Made by a program: the position numbers and the translations under genes. The notes beneath the pieces were generated by a model. That model was not told where the DNA came from. It saw nothing but the letters and a program-made list of their open reading frames with translations, and made no database searches. Shown one piece after another: positions 34,068-44,887 of a stretch of DNA of 64,000 nt (within the stretch, counting starts at the first letter, position 1; every line of letters starts with the position of its first letter). Origin of the DNA: Botrytis cinerea B05.10 (lineage: Eukaryota; Ascomycota; Leotiomycetes; Helotiales; Sclerotiniaceae); NCBI RefSeq assembly GCF_000143535.2, contig NC_037312.1:2852001-2916000 (forward strand), read 5' to 3'.

Positions 34068-35574
34068 GAATAGGGTTTCTGGTATTTTGTTGCTTGGTCT
34101 GGATTGACAGAGGATCAGATTAGAGAATATAAGACTCTCATGCAAATCTTGCGCGCGATTCACGGGTACAAATAAATGGACAAATAACGAAAGAATGTAC
34201 TGATGAATATTGCGGAGGAACAAAAGTGATGAGTAAATCTGAAAGTGCAACCAATACAAACTGGTGATACTCTACACGGCAGCTGGCAGTTATTACATCG
34301 TAGGATGGGTTTTATTTTCTTACCTTTCCTTTTCTTTCTTTTAACAGCCATACTTCTATGATTTCTATGAATCTCCTTACACTGTAAGATCATAAGCGAT
34401 CATAGTGAGATAAACACAAATTTAGATGGCGGATCATTTCTTTCTTTCGAGAGAAAGATATGTGGGTAGTCAGAGAAATATTGATATAGCAATGAATAAT
34501 GATTTTCATGATCTCTTGTTTCTTTTAATGTTGGACTGAGTGAGTGAAAGATGACATGTAACTGTTGGTATAAAAATGTGACGCTTGTGATCCATCCATT
34601 TCCCCCGATTAAAACATCATAATATAACAGAACGCAATTAAACAAAATATCTACCATTTATATCTTTGAAAGCAAGAGTCGAAAAAATTATATACCGATG
34701 TTTTGAAACCATACCCCGAACTTCGAAGTTTCCAAAATAAGCGAGGTATCTCTAGGAAGTACATGTTCAAATTTGTAAATTTTTGTCTACCCATTGAGCC
34801 TCTAATCCAGGACATCCTTCTCAGTGTGATTGAGCTTGAATCTAAGAAGTAAACTAATTGCAGAATCACGAAGCGAAGAATCGATTCCACAAATGATTTA
34901 GAATATACAAAGACTCGAGCATACACTACTGAGGTCGAAACCGGGTATCTCAATCACCGTATGATATATTCAAAGACCAGTCTATTGTCGCTCCGGATTA
35001 TTTCACAATGCATATAAATCTATTGAGCAGGATGGGAATCTGTGTATTGCGTAATGGTGGATTATGATGATGTTGCTGTGAGACATCAAGACAAATGAGA
35101 AGGAAAGTGGTTTACTGCGGTGTAATAATGGGGAGATATCATGTCATGAAGATACGCGACGGAACTGCGCAGGAGGTAATCATAAAAGCGCATCACAAAT
35201 TTATTCATTACTCAAGAGCAAAGAGAAGGAACTATCTGATTGTGTATGATATTTATTGAGGAATCTGAAAGTTAAAGGAGAGTTACGCTCAGTGGCATTC
35301 GGCTGCGATCTTTTCCATAGTTAATACTGCTTGATATTCTGTGCAAGTCTATTTCTATTTCACCACCTCATTGAAATTCAAGACTGTACTTGCTTCAGGG
35401 CCTCTTATGGATCTTGCTATCCGGACAGAGTTTGCACTCTGCAGTAGAATTAACAAAGATCCATTATACCGAACTTCTGATTTCAAATTATTCAACCCCA
35501 GCTTCGATATATGAAGGTTCATGGAGGTGGAAGAGAGGTGAACAGCACACTCACAGATCGAAAATTGAACCAAA
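34068..35574. other. AT-rich intergenic region, no gene seen
   Basis: About 1.5 kb between the 3' ends of the 29688 gene and the broken 36-kb ORF. Short frames only (one near 34,651-34,953 lacks an ATG). No repeat or RNA gene is recognised. Confidence 0.55.
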
Positions 35575-36789
35575 CTAATACTTCGTTAAATCAAGCCCAC
35601 TACCAAAGGCCCCAGGGGAAGATAACTGAATTGCGACATGCGGGGGGTCCTGCTTTATTTTCGGACCGCTGTCAAGTTTCCCAGACGAAGCCATTTGGAT
35701 AGCATAATGTTGGAACTCCTGTTGCTTAATTATTGTGGAGTCTTCAGGACTTTGAGGGGTATCCACTCCGATGGATTCAAGCGAGAAATCCCCGCTGATA
35801 ACTCCTGGACCGCTAGCAAAGCCCTCAATCGGAACCGATTGAAGAGAATGACTTGGGGTCGCTTCTTTCGTGATCTGTGTATAGCCTTCAGAGCCCTGAG
35901 ACGAAAGTACCCGAGTGAAATCGTGCGGGTAGTATACGTTCACGAGATCTAGGACACGAGTAAGGCAGGAACGTTTTTGAATTTGTTGAGAAGGCAGTTT
36001 CGCACTCAAGATTCTCTTTGGCGCCAAAAGCGGGGCTTGATTCCCGACGAGAGATTCATATTGCGTCTTTAGCAGAGAATGGAAAACCTTTGGTGGATAT
36101 GCAACCTGAGATATGGGCGGACCAACAGCTACATTGGCCACAGCATAATTATATATCGTCGCGTCAGGTTCTCTGACGTGTGAATACGGACCGTCAGGAA
36201 AATTTCGAACAAGAAGAAAATTGAGCTTCAAGAGAAGATCGACATGCTGCTCATAGCCATGCGGTAGCCATCTGAGCTGCCCAAAAAATTTTGTGCCGTC
36301 CAGAGATGTGTATTTCCAAGGTATACTGTCTGCGTCTATCTTCAACTGCTCGGTTTTCGCATTCATGAGGTTTCTGCCAATTCTCTGCTCTGCCACTTGC
36401 TTATCGTATTTATAAATGACAAATTTTGTATGACTCTAGGATAATTGCTTTGCACGTCTATCATGAACACACAGCCATGCACCGGTTTGCAGTTCACTGG
36501 ACTTCCTTTTGATATGGTCAAGAGCAGCAGAAACGTATGTAACTGTTCGTTCCACGTCACAGCCTACAGTATATTAATCATGTACCACGGGCCGCACGCC
36601 CTGAGCTTGAAGGTCTGCCAAAACTAGCCCGTATGGGAAGAATGTGTCATCAACGGCACTGTTTCGTTTTCGAAGTTGCCGGAGCGCCAGCAACCCCCCT
36701 CGCCGCCACCCCCAAACCAGCCATGACCAAGAGGGCAACCCATGACCGATCAAGAAAACAACGCAGTGCCGGACGACTATGTGCAACAC
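35575..36789 (-). pseudogene. Orphan ORF with two in-frame stops
   Basis: One minus-strand frame of about 405 codons is interrupted only by TAA at 36574-36576 and TAG near 36,440. The open blocks read, in order, FFPYGLVLADLQAQGVRPVV, then VERTVTYVSAALDHIKRKSS and ELQTGAWLCVHDRRAKQ. The last block, the longest at about 280 codons, contains IPWKYTSLDGTKFFGQLRWL. The first ATG after the last stop is at 36366 (MNAKTEQLKID), so a shorter 263-aa protein is possible. The C-terminal 100 residues are Ser/Gln/Pro-rich. I do not recognise the family. Because the blocks lie in one frame and look protein-like, I favour a gene decayed by nonsense mutations. A genuine short gene starting at 36366 with junk upstream is the alternative. 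Confidence 0.5.
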
Positions 36790-38431
36790 ATTAAGACAGA
36801 AGATAGAGAAAAAGCACCCGACGAAATGATTTTATCATGAAGGGCAACAAATTTGAAGCAAGCACGAAAGAGAGTTGCACTAAATGGAAAGAGCTACCAA
36901 ACTTCGAGAACTTGGAGACCGACAATATCACCTACAGATAGCTCAAAATCATGAACGTAGTTGTAAAATCAAAATTGTTGAGAAAATTAACCTCATTACA
37001 CCTTTAATAACTCTGAATTGATCAATTTGCACTACTACAACTCCACCGCCTCTCCCTCACTAGAAATAGTACTAAAAATGTGCAGAAAATGTTGAAGAGC
37101 AACATTAATACAAACATAAATCTGCTCCAAAGGTTATTATAACAGGCCGAGTCAAAAATGTTGAATACTTTTTGAAGAAAATTGTCACGGAATCAACACC
37201 AACTTATGAAACTTGCTTTAAGAGCTTCGAAATTATTACCTCCCACACACAGAAAGTAAAAAGGAAAAAGGAAAAATAAATAAACGCTCGAATACCCCCA
37301 ACACTCCTGCAACTTACAGGAGCGCTTACATTCTATCACTGTCTTTTTGTCAAGGGATGAAAGTGTGACAAGAATGACAAGAAACATGTATTCCTGAACC
37401 AACATACCGGAGTTGCTTTCGATTTGCGAAACCGCGATGACAGATTACGTCAAAATTTCTAAGTAATAAGATTGGACACGTCAGCTACAACATTGGCCGT
37501 TACATTGGCGCCGTAGATATTTTTGCAAATTATGGTAATGAATTATGATACCACCCAAAGTGAATCAAGATTGCATAGGATGAGGTGAGATTTGTGAGAT
37601 TTTGCGAATGCGTATAACTGATCCAGGAAAAATGTATTAATCTCCGATAATTCATTTGATGAGAATGATAAGAAGTGAATGTTACAGTAATGAGTGAAAT
37701 AGATAGCACCACATGCAGTCACTTTTCTGCTAGATCACTCAGTCAGCACATATTGAAAGAGGTATTGACACGACAACATCGTTTACTCATGGTCAACCAA
37801 ACTCTTTGAAAACATAGATATCAGTGATGACATCATATGAATGCTCTTCTAGCATGTCTAGCATGTCTACTATACAAGTTTCTAGAATGATATTCGATAA
37901 GAGAGTGAGGCAGAGTGTCAAGTGGAAATTAGCTAAGAAGATGATAGAAAAAGAAAATGCCTTGCATACTTTGATTGGCTGGATAGTTTTTGATGAATGA
38001 GTAGCTGATACTACTATGGAGTGAATCGAATGTAGATTGGGCATAGTAATACAGCTCATTTTAATTTTAGCTGTTGTAGGATGTGTGGGTCCCTCCGATA
38101 AAGAAAACCAGACAGCTGGGTGCGTGAGGGCGGTACTATTTCATGATAGTATCAAGGCAATGCAACATGCCGTAGAGGAAAGTTCTTTAATCTTCAGAGG
38201 ATCAATTCTTTCATAAAAACACAAAAACATCTTTAGTATGTACCCCTTCTTCAGAAGGATGTTGTTTGAACAGGGCATTTACTTTAAAACCCCAACAATT
38301 CTTTGCAAGTCAACAACTCTTCACAAACAACTTTTTTCCTCCTACATTCCATTTAACAATCCCACACACAAACATACAAGTTGTGCATCAACAAGTAACA
38401 AACACATTCTGACAATACACAGTTTGAAAAG
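36790..38431. other. AT-rich intergenic region and P450 leader
   Basis: About 1.6 kb with no gene. The last 150 bases before 38432 form a CA- and T-rich leader (cacacacaaacatac; caacaagtaacaaacac) typical of the 5' UTR of well-expressed fungal genes. Confidence 0.6.
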
Positions 38432-40107
38432 ATGATTGAGATTTCTCATATTTGTTATGTCCTTGCCTTGGGCATCGTCGTATTATGTGTTAATGCGCTC
38501 CTTCCCCGCAAGCCCGAACAAAACTCTATGGAGCCAGTTCGCGTTCCCTCAAGTATACCACTCATTGGCCATGTTATCGGTCTCTTCCGACACAGAAATG
38601 AATACTATAATCTTCTGAGGTAAAATATACTCCCTGATTGTGTCTCTGAATTAGTTTCCTGTACTAATATGGTTTTTTTTTCAATTCAATAGTCAAAAAT
38701 GGAACCTTCCAATCTTCACTATCGGAATGCTCAACAAAGACATTCATGTCGTTACTTCAGCCGATCTTATTCCATCTCTCCATCGTCAATATAGAGTAGT
38801 TTCACTATGGGAGCTGGAGGCACAATTTACAGTGAAATTGGCTGGCTTGACTAAAGCTGGGGCAGATAGGATGCACACTAATTTGTCCTCAGAAGAAAAT
38901 CCAAGTCTGATGCTTCAAGAAATCAAGGTGATTCAGAGCACACTTTCTTCCACAGAGTCCATTAAGAAAATGCTTCGTGTTGCAGTACAGGCTACAAAGG
39001 ATGAACTGGATAATTGGGCAACACCAGCTGCAAACAACAAAAACAAGAAGGTCAACTTATTAGAATGGTTGCAACACGAATTGACCATTGTTATTACAGA
39101 AAGTTTGTATGGAGATAAAAATCCTTACCGGGATCCAGAGGTTGAAGCAGGATTTTGGTGAGTTAACTTCACACGCAACATACTCCACACAACGTATGCC
39201 ACACAAGATGAGTACTGACAGAAATAGGGCTTTCTCTGAAGGTACATTGAAACTTTTGTTGCCAGATTTCCTAACGAAAATCTTCGCTAGCGAAGGTGTT
39301 CGCGGTCGAGCTGCAGTTGTAAAGGCATTCCAAAATTACTTCACTAGCGGCAGCCAAGCTGGAGGCTCAGATCTCATGAAAAATAGATTTGAATTGCTGG
39401 TCGATCATGCGGACACTCAAAACAGTGACCTGGCGAGACATGAAAACCTGATCGATATTGCGGCGTTATCCAACACAGTTCCTTCGGCATTCTGGGTAAT
39501 TTATCATTTGTTTTCCGATGCTAGTCTTCTCGAGCAGGTCCGGACCCAAGTAGCAGAATTGACAACATCCGAGGTTTCAGCTCAAGGAGAGACAATCTGT
39601 AAGATCAACCTACAGAAGCTAATCCAACTACCAATTCTTTCCTCGTTGATATTAGAAACTTTGAGATTCCGATCAACTGGTACTGGACCCCGTCTTGTTA
39701 TGGAAGACACGCTTATCGGTAAAGATCAACAATACCTGCTTAAGAAAGGCTCCTTGTTGATCATCGCGAATAAGACACTACACTTTGACAAGCGTGCATG
39801 GGGAGATACAGCAGATTCCTTTCGTTTCGATCGATTTTACGGTAAAGTTCCTGCAAACGCATTCCGCGTCTTTGGAGGAGGAGCAAATAGGTGTCCAGGT
39901 CAAGGAATTGTGACAAACGTTATTGCGGCTTTCGCAGGAATGTTTATGATGAGATTTGATATCATTCCGAATGGAAATGATTGGACTGATCCAGGTCAAG
40001 ATCTCGTGAACATGTCTACTCAGACAGGTCCTCCAAAGGAGAAGTTTATGGTAAACATAGTACCAAGGGAGAGTGCGAAAAACGTAGTATGGAGCTTCGA
40101 AATGTAG
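38432..40107 (+). CDS. Cytochrome P450, CYP7/CYP8-like
   Basis: Three exons (38432-38619, 38693-39157, 39228-40107; introns 73 and 70 nt) encode 510 aa. An N-terminal membrane anchor (ICYVLALGIVVLCVNALL) is followed by the proline-containing hinge (VRVPSSIPLIGHVIGLF). The haem loop FGGGANRCPGQ holds the Cys ligand at about residue 440, and the ExxR pair is in LETLRF (about 360). The I-helix (about 297-305) reads LSNTVPSAFW in place of the usual acid-Thr pair. The same N-T-x-P pattern is characteristic of the CYP7/CYP8 group (sterol 7-alpha-hydroxylases, prostacyclin synthase), so homology to that clade is likely. Substrate is unknown. No biosynthetic genes flank it, so I would not call it part of a metabolite cluster. 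Confidence 0.9.
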
Positions 40108-40435
40108 TTGTTTTCATCTCTTGAAAGGGAGGAAGTGGGATATGGCCTGATGGTGTTTGCGGGATTATTGAACTCAGGCTTGATACTCGAAATAGCAGAA
40201 TTCTGAATTCATATAGAATGAATATAAATGAAGATTCATATACATGTCTGAAATAGTTGAGAAGAGTTCTTGTGCGTACAGTTTTGTTCGAGAAAGACGT
40301 GCAGGTGGATTATGTAATACACTTGAGGCGGTGAGATAAGCTGTAAATATTGCCGCATACCGAAGCTATCTACGCAGCAATTATTTCACGACTTGAACAC
40401 ATTTGAAAGTCTTCAATGCAAAAAAAATAATCAAT

Positions 40436-42088
40436 ATGAATAATCAACAGTTCCGTAAACTCGTACTAGACACGCCCGCGAGACAAGCTGGAACGGGAGA
40501 CAAAAGTTCAAGCATCGGCACAACTCCCAGACGAGATGGCGCAACACCCTCCGCCCTTGGTTCTCGAATGCGAAGTTCAATACCCATGACACCGTAAGGC
40601 TCGAACACTCCATTTGTGTGAATTTATACTGTGAGGACTAACTAATATACTAGTCGCTCAGTGGGGGGTGTTGATTTCGCTCGTCAAGTCGCTGAACAAC
40701 GCGCTTTAAACAATCCTTCTCAACCGAAGAAATTTCGCTCAGTCGCCGCACCTAAAGGTTCAAAACTCGCAGCCGGCTATACCGATCGCACAAAACAGCG
40801 CATTGATGAGGATGAAGATGACAAGGCCTCTAGAGTCAAGGCGCTGGAGGAGATGATGAAGCTACAACAGATTGACGAATCTACGTTCTTAAAACTGAGA
40901 GATGAGATACTAGGTGGTGATGTTCAAAGCACGCATTTAGTAAAGGGGCTGGATTACAAGTTGTTAGAGCGGGTTAGGAGGGGTGAAGACGTTTTGAGTG
41001 GGACTAATGAGGATGAAGATGATGTTGAACAGTCAGATAATTTGGACGACGAATTTGAGAGGTTAGAGGAAAAAGACGTGGTTGCCGTTGAGAGGGAGAA
41101 GGGCAAAAAGAAGGGAGAAATGGCACCACCAAGTTTGGTTCCGGGAAAGAAAAGGACTAGGGATCAAATTTTGGCAGAGATGAAAGCGGCGAGGCAAGCG
41201 GCAAAGGAGGCAGCACAGCCATCTTTAGGAGCAAGATTCAAAAAAGTTGGAGCTCCAAAATCTACAAGCAGGATTGAAGTGGACGGAAAAGGGCGTGAAG
41301 TTCTGATAGTTGTTGATGAAAATGGAAATGAGAAGAGGAAAGTTAGGAAAATGCAGGTGGAACCGGAAGCGGAAAAAGGGCATGGTCTACTAATGCCTGA
41401 CAAGGATGCAATACCACTAGGCATGGAAGTTCCAGACATACCAAAAGAACCAGAACCAGAGGAAGAAGATATCGATATATTTGACGATGCAGGAGATGAT
41501 TATGATCCATTAGCTGGACTTGAAGATGAAGATTCAGAATCAGATGCGGATGCCGAAGATGGAGAAGTTACGGAAGATAGTCAACGAAAGAAGCCCAAGA
41601 CTCAAGATCCGCCCCGAGAGCCAACTGTATCTGGAAGTATGGCACCACCTCCACTACCCAACAAGCCCAGAAACTACTTTGGCGAACCCGAACCCGCAAC
41701 ACCAGACAATGAGACGAAGCCAAAAGCTTTCAGTGATCCGACTATTCTCGCCGCCCTTAAGAAAGCCTCAACTCTCAACCCAATTTCTAAAGTTCCCGAA
41801 ACAGCAGAAGAGGCCGCAAAGGAAGCGCGGAGGAAAAAGATGCTTCAACAGGATGATCGTGATATGGAGGATATGGATATGGGATTTGGGAGTAGTCGAT
41901 TTGAGGACGAAGCTGATTTTGACGAAACGAAAGTCAAGCTATCGGCGTGGGGTCAAGGAGACGATGATGAAGACGAAAAAGGGGAGGGTAAAACTAAGAG
42001 AAAAAGAGGATCGAAGAAGAGGAAGGGGGATGCAAACAGTGCTGCGGATGTTATGAAGATCGTCGAGAGTAGGAAGGCTGGACCATAG
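40436..42088 (+). CDS. RED/IK-like splicing factor
   Basis: Two exons (40436-40593 and 40654-42088; 60-nt intron with CTAAC and TAG) encode 530 aa. The start MNNQQFRKLVLDTP and the SSIPMTPRSVGGVDFARQVA block, followed by PKKFRSVAAPKGSKLAAGYT, match the N-terminal RED domain of the IK/RED family. RED works with SMU1 in activation of the spliceosomal B complex. The rest is highly charged: an Asp/Glu-rich centre (EEEDIDIFDDAGDDYDPLAG), a conserved stretch NYFGEP and KAFSDPTILAALKKAS, and a Lys-rich C-terminus (KTKRKRGSKKRKGD) that probably serves as nuclear signal. Length and order fit filamentous-fungal members. The ATG at 40436 is the first in frame. Confidence 0.88.
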
Positions 42089-42120
42089 TCATTACTACGA
42101 AAAGCAGATAGATACCCTTA

Positions 42121-42150
42121 TTTTATTTTATTTTATTTTATTTTATTTTA
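42121..42150 (+). repeat. TTTTA pentamer repeat, 6 copies
   Basis: A perfect (TTTTA)6 in the 3' flank of the RED gene, 33 bp after its stop. A simple repeat that may lie in the 3' UTR. Confidence 0.9.
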
Positions 42151-42355
42151 CCTACCTAGCCATAATATGTATATCCAATACTTATATCATGATACGCCGT
42201 GAAATTCCCAGGCAGTCCATGGTACGCGTGAATAAATTGAGATGATACTTTATCACGTGCCTTCGCGAGTCGCGTTCTGTCAATTTCCTTGCCCTTAACG
42301 CGTTGGGGTATCTTCAGCCGTAAGCTTTGAATAACCACATCACTCGCAAGCAACG

Positions 42356-43952
42356 ATGCCTCCTCGAAGATCTGGTCGAAACGCCAATGCTGCAATTTCA
42401 GATGTTCCGACAACTGAAGTCTCGCCTGCTGCAACGAAGAAGGGCGGAAAAGATATAAAGAATGAGGATACCGAGGTTCTAAAGTTAGCTGCGAATAGTA
42501 TCCGAACCAAAGCGAAGGAAGATAGTGGCAATTTAGAGGACGCAGACGAAGGTGAAGAGGAGAAAAAAGCTATTGACATCCCGAAAACAGCTAAGATCGT
42601 TAATGTAAAGAAAGAGGCTGCAGTGGCCACAAAAAACAAAGCTCCCGTGAAACGCAAACTCAAGGAAGAGGAGGACGAAGGCGAAGAGGACAGAGAAGAG
42701 AAGAAGACTACGAAGAAGAGAAAAACGAAAGAAGAAAAAGAAGCAGAAAGTATGCCATTGGCAGAACGTACACTGGTTTCGACGTTAAAGAAGGCCGTAC
42801 ATATCGGCGCTCATGTCAGTGGTGCAGGAGGTAAGCGTAAACGTCTTCATGGGGCAAAAATTCTGTCTGACATATATCGTAGGCGTCCAAAATTCAGTCA
42901 ATAACTCTTCTCGTATCGGTGGCAACGCGTTCGCTTTGTTCCTCAAATCTCAACGAAAATGGGTCAATCCTCCTCTAGCTTCTGAAGCTCGCGATCAATT
43001 CAAATCTTTGTGCGAAGAACAAAAATACGATGCCTCGAAATTCGTTCTCCCACATTGTTCGTATCTGGTTAATTTAGCACAGCCAGACGAAGAAAAAGCC
43101 AAGCAAGCATACGATTGTTTCCTGGACGATCTGAAAAGATGTGAAGAGTTAGGTATTAAACTATACAACTTCCATCCAGGAAGTACAGGTGGCAACCCAA
43201 GACCTGAAGCAATTGGGCGTATCGCAGCTCAATTGAACAAAGCTCACAAAGCAACGAAGACGGTAATCACACTGCTAGAGAATATGGCAGGAGCTGGAAA
43301 TGTAATTGGCTCTACATGGGAAGACCTTCGGGATATTATTGCTCTTGTTGATGATAAATCCCGAGTTGGTGTTTGTCTAGATACATGTCATACGTTTGCT
43401 GCAGGATACGATCTGAGATCACCCGAAGCTTTCAAGGAGACTATGGATGGGTTCGACAAGATTGTTGGATTACCATACCTAAAAGCTTTACATCTCAATG
43501 ACAGCAAATCACCGTTAGCATCAAATCGGGATTTACACGCCAACATCGGTACTGGATTTCTTGGCCTTCGAGCATTCCATAATGTGGTGAACTTTGAACC
43601 CTTTCAAAATATGCCTATGGTTCTCGAAACACCAACTGAGAAGAAAGATGCAAAGGGAAAGACCGTCGAGGATCCATCTACATGGGCCAAGGAGATCAAG
43701 TTGCTTGAGGGACTGCTCGAAAGAGATCCTGAAAGCAAGGAGTTCAAAGAAGAAGAGCAACGCTTACAGGACTCAGGAGCAGATGAGCGGAAGAAATTTC
43801 AGGGCCAAGCCGACAAGAAAAAGCAAGAAGTACTCAAAAAGGGACAAAAGACTCTTGATTCGATGTTCAAAAAAGGATCGGCCAAAAAAGGCAAGAAAAG
43901 CACGAAGGAAAGTGATGGCGAGGAATCTGAAGATGGTGGTTGTTCACATTGA
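42356..43952 (+). CDS. APN1: AP endonuclease, endonuclease IV family
   Basis: Two exons (42356-42830 and 42883-43952; 52-nt intron) encode 514 aa. The enzyme cleaves DNA 5' of abasic sites and repairs blocked 3' ends in base-excision repair. The Lys/Glu-rich N-terminal 150 residues carry several basic nuclear-type signals (KKTTKKRKTKEEK). The TIM-barrel begins at VHIGAHVSGAGGVQNSVNNS, spanning the splice junction. Zinc-site motifs are intact: LYNFHPGS, LLENMAG, VCLDTCHTFAAGYD (about 321), LKALHLNDSKSPLASNRDLH (about 358-377) and MVLETPT. The C-terminus is again basic (KKGSAKKGKKSTKES). Yeast Apn1 has a nuclear signal only at its C-terminus; the long basic N-terminal extension is usual in filamentous fungi. 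Confidence 0.95.
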
Positions 43953-44887
43953 GCTATTCACGTCTCGTGCAGTTTCAAATTTGGATGAGAACACTTTACT
44001 GCGTCGAGTTCTTTATACATAATATAGAAGAATATTAATATAGGTAATCTACGAGAATTCTTCACTGTCCCCTAGGATATTTTGATTTGTTATCTTTCTC
44101 TCGCGTGCAACATGACTTCAATGACTTTTTGCTACATCCCGCGGTCCAAAATCTTTGATTTATAGTACAGTTGACAAGGTGGAAAGTTCCCCTTTACTCC
44201 GGACGATCACCCTGTCTACGATCCTTTCCCGTATGGGACGAAAAGGACATTTTCTGTGAAATTCTTGTTAGTCATTACAGTGACTACATGGAAAAATGGC
44301 ATATATACATGTTGAACAAATTACCATTGAGAAACCTTGACATGAGCCATCAACGGAAGTTCCGTGAAACAGTGACGGTGGGGTCTAGAATGAGGCGATG
44401 GGCGACATCCCGATAATTCTATAGTTTTCTGAGGATGATACCTAAGCCAGCCAGCATCATTCAATGAGGCATTTGAATGGGATCGTATCTACTCTCTACT
44501 CGTTCATTCTATTGAGAAAGGCATCTCGTGGTCTTTGATAGCCACCATTTGGTACCGTGAAACAATGCGATAAAGCAAACACATGTAGCGTCGCTAAATT
44601 CTTCGGCAGTCAGCTTCGATATCCAGGTATTTTTGTCCTACGCAAACAGTTTTCCACGCATTTGCCAGATCTTCAATTCCTCAAATCAATCCAATTAGCT
44701 TGCTGATGCAAACATTGGTGAACATATCTACGGAAAAACTACAGAATTAGCTAGTAACCACTAATCGTATTGGCATATGGCTGTTACAGTTACATTTTTG
44801 TATCACGATAACGAGCAAACATTGATTATAAATAAGAGCCATAGATCTTTGTTTTCCACCAGAGAATCCTCCTCAGAACATTCTCAT
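43953..44887. other. Intergenic region with promoter of the 44888 gene
   Basis: About 0.9 kb with no recognisable gene. An 81-codon frame near 44,171 shows no protein-like features. A TATA box near the right end is listed separately. Confidence 0.55.
44827..44834 (+). promoter_or_regulatory. TATA box (TATAAATA)
   Basis: TATAAATA lies 54 bp upstream of the ATG at 44888. It sits inside the longer frame that begins at 44777. If it works as the TATA box, transcription starts after it and the 44777 ATG cannot be used, which supports the downstream start. Confidence 0.5.

Noticed and set aside
38432..40107. P450 as the core of a secondary-metabolite cluster
   Set aside because: Neighbours are a splicing factor, a DNA-repair enzyme and orphans; no synthase, transporter or cluster regulator is present.
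44777..44887. Upstream ATG at 44777 extending the Pro/His-rich protein by 37 residues
   Set aside because: A TATA box at 44827 lies inside this extension, so the transcript probably starts after it; the 44888 ATG is preferred.
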